Assembly (NCBI GenBank): GCA_036250195.1
Contig: JAVHZZ010000003.1
Location: 37,917,335 to 37,981,334, forward strand
DNA length: 64,000 nucleotides
Direction: 5' to 3'
From: Mixophyes australis
Taxonomy: Eukaryota; Chordata; Amphibia; Anura; Limnodynastidae
The first letter of the stretch is position 1, and the number at the start of each line of letters is the position of its first letter. Made by a program: the position numbers and the translations under genes. This document shows, one piece after another, positions 57,811 to 64,000 of this stretch. The notes beneath the pieces are model-generated. The model saw nothing but the letters and a program-made list of their open reading frames with translations, searched no databases and was not told the origin of the DNA.

Positions 57811-58841
57811 GTCTCAGGTCTGCACTTTCTTTGCCAACCTCGTATGTACTTGTTTGTTTTTATTATGATTTATTTTTTCTATGATTTGTTATACCCAGTG
57901 TCTGGTACTGTGGAGTTTTCATCTCTTCCGTTACATACAATATAACGCACTCCCTACTGTAAACTACAGTAGGGAGTGCATAATAAAGGTATACCAGGTA
58001 TAACAGGTATAATAAAAGTCATAGAGTTCTGCGTCCAAATAAAAGCACACGACTGTAGACAGAGTGCTTTTATATCAGAACCCACGGTTTATATATAGAT
58101 ATTATTTACAAGAGTATAGATCCATTCATTATAGCTGGTGAGTTAGAATGGTCGTCACGTTTATTTGTTCAGTACACCATAGCTGGCAACGTTTTACAAT
58201 GCTGGGACTTGTAGTTCCACAACAGATGGGGAGCCACAGGTTGTCTAACGCTGAGCTATACTATGGTCGTGTCGCAAATGAAAATGCTGTTATGTTTGGA
58301 TTGTAACAATGATTATGTGTATGTGAATAGTAGCGGAATAGGGGGCTTATTACTGGTGAGCAAGGTGTGATAAAAAAAACTTCCATTGCCTAATATAGAG
58401 ACTAAATAGGTTGTGGAACTAGTTAATGGGCTGGGATAAGAGTTGGGCTTCTTCCTCATCACATCTGGTTGGACCCTCCAATGTGTTTCACAAGACCCCG
58501 CGGCCTTTCAGCACATCTGTGGGAACCTCCCGCAGTGTCGATATGTCTGACCAAACACAATACAGTGTTCCAAGACTAAATAAGTTATCTCACTAAGATA
58601 AGTCAGGCAGTCACAAGTCATGAATTATAGTTGTTTATTTTAGAAAATACGGTGTCAAGATTATGTCAAAGTATCCTTGTGTTCCAAACAGAATCTACTG
58701 TACATTTCCATGACTAAATCTTCCGTTGCTAACTTCAGCCTTCAGCCTGATCAGTGGAGTAAGAGGAACCAGTCAGATCCTGGAAGAGATTATAAGCTCA
58801 GCTCCCTTAAGCGAGTGAAAATAAAATCAATAGTTATTCCA
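57811..58841. other. Non-coding; fragment of a hAT-like MITE
   Basis: 58180-58262 (AGCTGGCAACG, GGGACTTGTAGTTCCACAAC, GGTTGTCTAACGCTG) resembles the 60473 MITE family in decayed, inverted form. Otherwise nothing is recognised. Confidence 0.35.
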
Positions 58842-59031
58842 TATTTGCCCACCCTCCCAGAAATTATGCGAGACTCCCGAATCCCGAGCACCTCTCCCGG
58901 GGGAGCAGGGGGTCCTCCAGCACCCTGGGGGCGGGATGGGGACCTCGATGACGCGATTCGTTGCGTCACGCCCCCCTTTGTACCAGCCACTTGTACTTCT
59001 CTCTGGGAGAGTCAGAATGTTGGCAGCTATG
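58842..59031. mobile_element. hAT-like MITE, CATACTTGCC family, decayed copy
   Basis: The left end is CATATTTGCCCACCCTCCC and the right end GAATGTTGGCAGCTATG. The interior has GCGAGACTCCCGAATCCCG and GACGCGATTCGTTGCGTCA, inverted relative to the 52556 copy. No clean 8-bp duplication was found. Confidence 0.6.
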
Positions 59032-59314
59032 GATTGGTCCTGATTATTAGGGTTATATGATGTGTATGCTAAGGGTTAGTGTATAAAACAGGAGCGGATC
59101 TTACATCTCCTGGGAGAACAGTCAACATAAAACCTCCTGTGATGTTCTGGATATTTCAAATTTATAGTTCCCATAAAAAAAAACAACAAATACTCGTGGG
59201 CACCAGGACCAGGATAGACAATTTCAGTCTGCTAAATATAAAGGGTGTATGTCACAGTGTACTTGTGTGTTTATTTCATATAACTGTATGTTAGAATAGT
59301 TTTACTTATCTCTA

Positions 59315-59393
59315 GAGGGAGGACCGGGGTATAGGTGACAAGTGGAGGGACGACAGGGGTATAGGTAACAAGGGGAGGGAGGACGGGGTAATA
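59315..59393. repeat. Short tandem repeat, 30-bp unit, about 2.6 copies
   Basis: GGAGGGAGGACCGGGGTATA followed by GGTGACAAGT, then two variant copies. Confidence 0.85.
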
Positions 59394-60472
59394 TTCCCAC
59401 ATAAGCTGGGGTTCTAGATGGCAGTCACAACAGGCTGAGTTTGGATTCTGCAAATTGGGAGCAGGGCCTTAATTCTCCCAGATAACTCACAGAGCAAATC
59501 TTGGTGACCATGAAGCTGGAATCCCACATAAAATGCCCCATCTGACTTGCCTTACAAGTGGTCCTTATTAAAACATTCTTACACCAATTGTTTCTTTGGT
59601 TTTACAGCAATTTCTGTGGTAACTGAACTAATCTTTGCCATTAAGCCGCTGTCTTTTTAAGTAGATTTGCTAAAATCCAGAAAACTGTACCCAAGAAGTA
59701 TGAAAGCACGTGTATCATCAGCCTGACATATTTTGTGGCGTACAAAGCACCTTAGTGATGTCACAGGTTCATAGTGAACCAACAGCAAAGCTATGAATAC
59801 AAGCCCCTCCCACAAAATGGCTGCCTCCACTGTGTGAGAGTGACAGGACCACTTCTGCCATTTAGATATGGTTAACAAGTACGAAGTATTCTAGCTTCCA
59901 GCTTCTCATTGAAACGTGGAAGCAGGAGAATATTAACAAAGTTACAGTTTGATAGAATGACATCTATTCACAAAGGTCAAAACTGTGTTTAATTACGAGA
60001 TAACAACGCTCGTTTCTGGTAAAAAAAAAAAATCTTTTTGAAGGATTAGCAGATTTCCCTCCGACTGTGTACCAGCAAGTGTCCAACATTTGCATATTTC
60101 TAGCTCCAGATAATGACCTACATCAAACCCAGCCGTGTACAATGCCTTTATCAGAAGCCGTCACACATTACACACAGATTACCTGGGTGCTGCAAAGCTA
60201 AACACATTGTGCAGTGAGGGCAGGGATACACAGGGAGCCTTGGTGAGCCAATGCACGCAGACAGTGATTGCACTCTCTCATCTTTCTGTCAGATTCTAAA
60301 TTATACGTCACCGTGCAGCCTACCCGCTGTTATCTGTGATCTCCGCAGATCGATAAGAGTTTCTGATTATCAGGCTACATCGCTGGTTTTCTAAAGTCGA
60401 ACACTGAGCTATGTGAAAATTAGATTTTTCAGCTATGGATCATTGAGCTTTTTATGGATTAGAACAGAGGTA
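59394..60472. other. Non-coding intronic DNA
   Basis: No gene. A CACAAAATGGCTGCCTCC word lies at 59811-59828. 60180-60400 is repeat-poor. Confidence 0.3.
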
Positions 60473-60625
60473 GGCAACGTGGGGCTCTCCAGTTGCTGTG
60501 GAACTACATATCCCAGCATGCCCTCATAGTAAGACTATGACAGGGCATGCTGGTATATGGGGTTGTACAACAGTTAGAGTTAGTCACACATTGGGTTAGT
60601 CACACATTGCCTAACCCTATAAGGC
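60473..60625. mobile_element. Probable hAT-like MITE
   Basis: The left end CAGAGGTAGGCAACGTGGGG and interior CTGTGGAACTACATATCCCA and GGGCATGCTGG match a common hAT-like MITE style. The right end GCCTAACCCT is degenerate and is preceded by a tandem duplication of GTTAGTCACACATTG. The borders are soft. Confidence 0.5.
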
Positions 60626-60884
60626 TAATTTTACCAGTAGGCTCCTTACCCTGGGCGATAAGTATTTTTTTTTTTTTAACAGTGATTAAACAAATCCCTT
60701 TACCGCCGCAAGTTTACAAAAGTATATGGCCGGGCCAATACTGGCCCGAAGCAGTAAGGGTTAATTAACCACGTCGCTTTCTCTGCAGATATACTCAAGC
60801 GTCAGCCGGCTTGCAAACTGGCACACGAAAAAAGGAAAAGACTGATTAAATATTAGAGAACGATTAATTAATTTAAAAATGTTA

Positions 60885-60962
60885 AATCTAGTGCATTCTA
60901 GAACATGATAGCTAGAATCTGATTGGTTGCTATGGGCAACATCTCCACTTTTCCTTTTCAAG
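60885..60962. repeat. Dispersed repeat fragment (ATTGGTTGCTATGGGCAAC type)
   Basis: TGCATTCTAGAACATGATAG, CTGATTGGTTGCTATGGGCAAC (shown here in two parts) and ATCTCCACTTTTCC follow the order of a widespread vertebrate MITE end. No second terminus was found. Confidence 0.5.
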
Positions 60963-62054
60963 AGCTGTAGTAAAGCAACCCCCTATACTAGGGGAGTGCT
61001 GGCAAATTTTAGCCTGAGGGAAAAGGAGGGCAAGACTTATGGGACCAGCCCAGGGGAAGGCAGATGCCCCTGTGCCCCTAGCCCAGCCTGCCCCTCCCCC
61101 ATACAGTCCTCTGTTCTTTTATTGTTCAGTATTTTTTATTACCAGCATCAGTTATTTTATACCACTCTTCATTATTATTATTATGTTATTGTGGATTCAG
61201 TCAGAGTACTGTTTTCGCTGCTCTGCATTTGCTTTAAGTCATATCCAGTCACTGACATATGATTATAGGCTTCTGCTAAACAAATTTTGGCCCCTGGGAT
61301 CAACATTCATTCTTAAGCATGCACAATGTTGTGATGTATAATGGAGTTCACAGATTAACAATAGTCATTTTTTATCTGTCGAGTGTTTCCTAAGTGCTAG
61401 GAGGCAAATTCCTCACCAGTATTTTTGGGATCCAAATCTGAACAAACCTGACAAAACACATTATCTCTGTCTCCATCCTGCTAACTGCGCTTTTGTTATG
61501 GAAATCCTTAAATGCTTTTTTATTTTCCCAGGTAAAATGAATCCAGAGGGCTGTGTGCAGGTTGATTAACAAAGAGGTCCCCATGGTGATTTGTCTTACA
61601 CTGAGTACATCTCGGGACGCTCGTTTATTATATGGTAATAATACTCCTGAGAATAATGTCTCATTAGCACACACTCAGCCCCTGTGCTGCTATCTGAAAC
61701 AGGACACAAACAATGGTTCCTGCACTTACTCTGTACTCAGAAGTAATTATCCACTGAGATATTCACATATTCAAAGGAGAATTTCTCAAGTTTTAGTGTG
61801 TGTATGTATATCATTCTATAAACATGGAAGGTGTATGCAAGTCCCAGGCCTCTGACCTGTGTGTTTTGAAATCCAGGGAAAATTGTTGGCATTGTAAAAA
61901 GAGTTTTCAAAAACCTGTTGGCTCAAGTAAGAGCTGGATGAATGGTTCCCTGGAGTGAATGGAGACAGAGGGGGGAGCTTGATTCATTAGGCCCATTTCG
62001 GTTCTCAGTCACTCTGAGTTTTCTCAGTCAGTCTCTCTCATTACCTGGGGAAAT

Positions 62055-62076
62055 CCAGAGAGAGAGAGAGAGAGCT
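62055..62076. repeat. GA microsatellite
   Basis: About ten GA repeats within CCAGAGAGAGAGAGAG. Confidence 0.9.
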
Positions 62077-62691
62077 GCTATTTGTGCATGAAGTAAAGTG
62101 AACGAAACTTGGCAATTGTTGTTGTTTGTTTGTGAGATGGACATTAGGTCCATTCACATGTAAAAAGCGATTCTCTAATGTATTAGAGAGAGACGGACAG
62201 GCCAGGATTTATTTTGTTGTTTTATTTTGTTTTTCATCTTTAAAACAACTAATTGAGGCTATTTGTACCATAAAATTGGACTGTTGTGACTTTTTATGGC
62301 TGCTGTGTGGAAGAGTGCCCCGTCTAACCTAAGAGAGGGCATATGTACCCTAATCCTGTGACAATATATATATATTTATGGATCTATGTATAGAAGTTAT
62401 ACTAATTGTGGCTATTTACTAATAATCTATCACAGTGGCATCTAAGCGGTACTCGGCTGCCACAGAGAAAGCTATCCAGAGCAATATGTTACTTATGGGC
62501 CTGGAGGCCGCCATTTTGCTGTACTGAAGTGCAAAAAAGCCCTATAGCCAGCAAAAATATCTGCTTTCGCTGTGATGGGGCTTTTTGTCCAGGGATAAAT
62601 AAGGCCCTGAATCTCATGCTGTGAAAGGGTTCTTTACTGTAAGAGCTGTGAAACTATAAAATGTACTACCAAGTGACCTGGTATTGTAGGT

Positions 62692-63289
62692 CAGTGATAA
62701 GCAACAAGCAGCCCTCCGAACCCTCTCCGGCGATGCCCGGGTCCTTCGCCCTTTATATACCCAGTCTGTACTTTTCTCTACATTTTGACCCATCGGCCAA
62801 GCTCTTATTCTCTGCTTTATGACCGCCAAGCTTGACGCCATTCAATAGGAGCTGGGGCAGCAGCTCCGGGTAGAGAAGAGACTAAGACTAGATTTAATTT
62901 CATTCTTTAGCTGGAGCAGACAAATTCTGTATCACGTGATCTCCTTCGCACAACGCTGGGAGGTCAAACAGCGCCATCAGCACAGCTGGGATTGGAGGAG
63001 GGAGACCGTCTTCCTCAGCGGGAAAGAGCAGTGTGATTCCTGGCTACTTCTGTAAAGTTAGGTAAAGGATTGTTACACAGACCCTGACATGCTTGTCTGC
63101 TGCAGAGTTGCTCTCTCTCTTCAGTTACACTTACACATGCGATCGGAGGGCACATTAAAAACAACAAGAGCAACGGTTTGTCGGATGGAAACCTCTCTGT
63201 AGAATCCCGCTGTGCCTTGCCCAACCTTACACCTCACTTTCAAAAGCTGGTTGGCGGGCCCTCGAATTGTATCAGGTTGCCCATCGCTG
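62692..63289. mobile_element. Probable hAT-like non-autonomous element (598 bp)
   Basis: The left end CAGTGATAAGCAACAAGCAG and the right end, inverted CAGCGATGGGCAACCTGATA, are inverted repeats. The flanks TTGTAGGT (62684-62691) and CTGTAGAT (63290-63297) agree at 6 of 8 positions, consistent with an old hAT duplication. The interior is non-coding. Confidence 0.65.
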
Positions 63290-63499
63290 CTGTAGATTTA
63301 TTTAAGAAAGCATTTAACATTATGTCTTAAAAACAGAATGGGCTACATCAGTAACACAATGTAGTATGCTGATCCAGGGCACTGTCAGTAAGGGGCCAAG
63401 AAATAATACTTCCCCTCTATGCATAGACTATACATTACAGTTCTTTTTCCTTCCTCAGAATCGGCTGGAGATTTAAGGATGAAAAGTTAAACATCCCAA

Positions 63500-64000
63500 C
63501 GCTCCCTGAAGCTGAACAAAACAGAGCCTGCCCTCTTTCCAGAGTCACCACCTGCCCTCAAAACTCCCTCACCATCAACAACACCACAATGTGCTCAGTT
63601 GAACCCAGTTTTGTCGCCTTCAAAATATTCCCTTTTTTTTTATTTACCCATGATGGACCAAAAACTGTTATCCATTCATTCATCATCTTCTGCCTCAACT
63701 ACTGCAACCTTCTCCTAACTGACATTCCCGTCACACATCTATCCATGCTTCAATCCAACCAAAGTGCTGCTGAAGGGCTGATCTTTATCATGCATATACG
63801 TCACATCACTCTGCTCTGCAGATCCTCCAGAATGCAATTCATTACTCACCCCGTCCTACAAAGCCTTCAACAACATCTCCATCTCATCCATCTTAACCCT
63901 TGTCTCCAAATACTCTCCCTTATGCCTTCTTAGATCTGCCACTGACCTATACCTCTTCTTCTCTCTGATAACCACCTCTTCCTCCTGCTTGTAGGACTTC
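63500..64000 (+). pseudogene. L2/CR1-type LINE reverse transcriptase, C-terminal remnant
   Basis: One frame reads VIHSFIIFCLNYCNLLLTDI then PVTHLSMLQSNQSAAEGLIF. This follows the thumb-region pattern of L2/CR1 reverse transcriptases: S-x-x-D-Y-C-N-x-L-L, a few residues, L-x-x-L-Q-x-x-x-N-A-A-A-R-L. In another frame near 63928-64000 it continues with R-S-A-T-D-L-Y-L...S-L-I-T-T, the next conserved block. Asp of DYC is read as Asn and the frame is broken. It runs off the right edge of the window. Confidence 0.7.

Overview
The window looks like vertebrate, probably amphibian (most likely anuran), nuclear DNA. It is intron-rich and crowded with nested DNA transposons, L1- and L2/CR1-type LINE remnants, a tRNA-derived SINE, Tc1-type elements and one endogenous retrovirus. 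There is no bacterial gene structure: no operons, no ribosome binding sites and no CRISPR. The species call is inference; repeat make-up and the presence of a vertebrate Kelch gene are the only evidence.

Host gene: only two coding exons can be supported, both on the minus strand (32028-32172 and 26805-26988). They join in phase and encode the last Kelch repeats and C-terminus of a protein I recognise as KLHL29-like. The intron between them is about 5.0 kb. Everything right of 32172 would be upstream intron(s) of the same gene if it continues past the window; I found no further exon there. Everything left of 26805 is 3' UTR and intergenic DNA.

Layout. 1-7.6 kb: old L1 ORF2 fragments, a G-rich minisatellite and unclassified repeat DNA. 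7.6-18.5 kb: a Tc1-like transposon (TA-flanked, DD34E transposase) split inside its transposase by a provirus of 9685 bp. The provirus has two LTRs about 2% diverged, a 4-bp target duplication, a proline-type primer site and disrupted gag, pol and env. It is a class I (gamma/epsilon-like) retrovirus. 18.7-20.3 kb: the 3' part of an L1 ORF2, interrupted by a palindromic Harbinger-like MITE. 20.5-26 kb: a diverged repeat pair, a SINE and short MITEs. 26.8-32.2 kb: the Kelch exons, with a GATA microsatellite in their intron that itself carries a 2.2-kb hAT-type element. 32.8-64 kb: intronic DNA with at least ten MITEs (several nested), two more Tc1-type remnants, an exact 70 x 21-bp satellite block, a 1.4-kb AT-rich minisatellite and, at the right edge, an L2/CR1-like reverse transcriptase remnant.

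The main message is layered insertion: retrovirus in Tc1, MITE in L1, MITE in MITE (three cases), MITE in Tc1, hAT in microsatellite. Most events can be dated relative to each other because target-site duplications are still readable. No intact autonomous element and no complete gene is present. I found no convincing new molecular system; the best leads are listed as findings.
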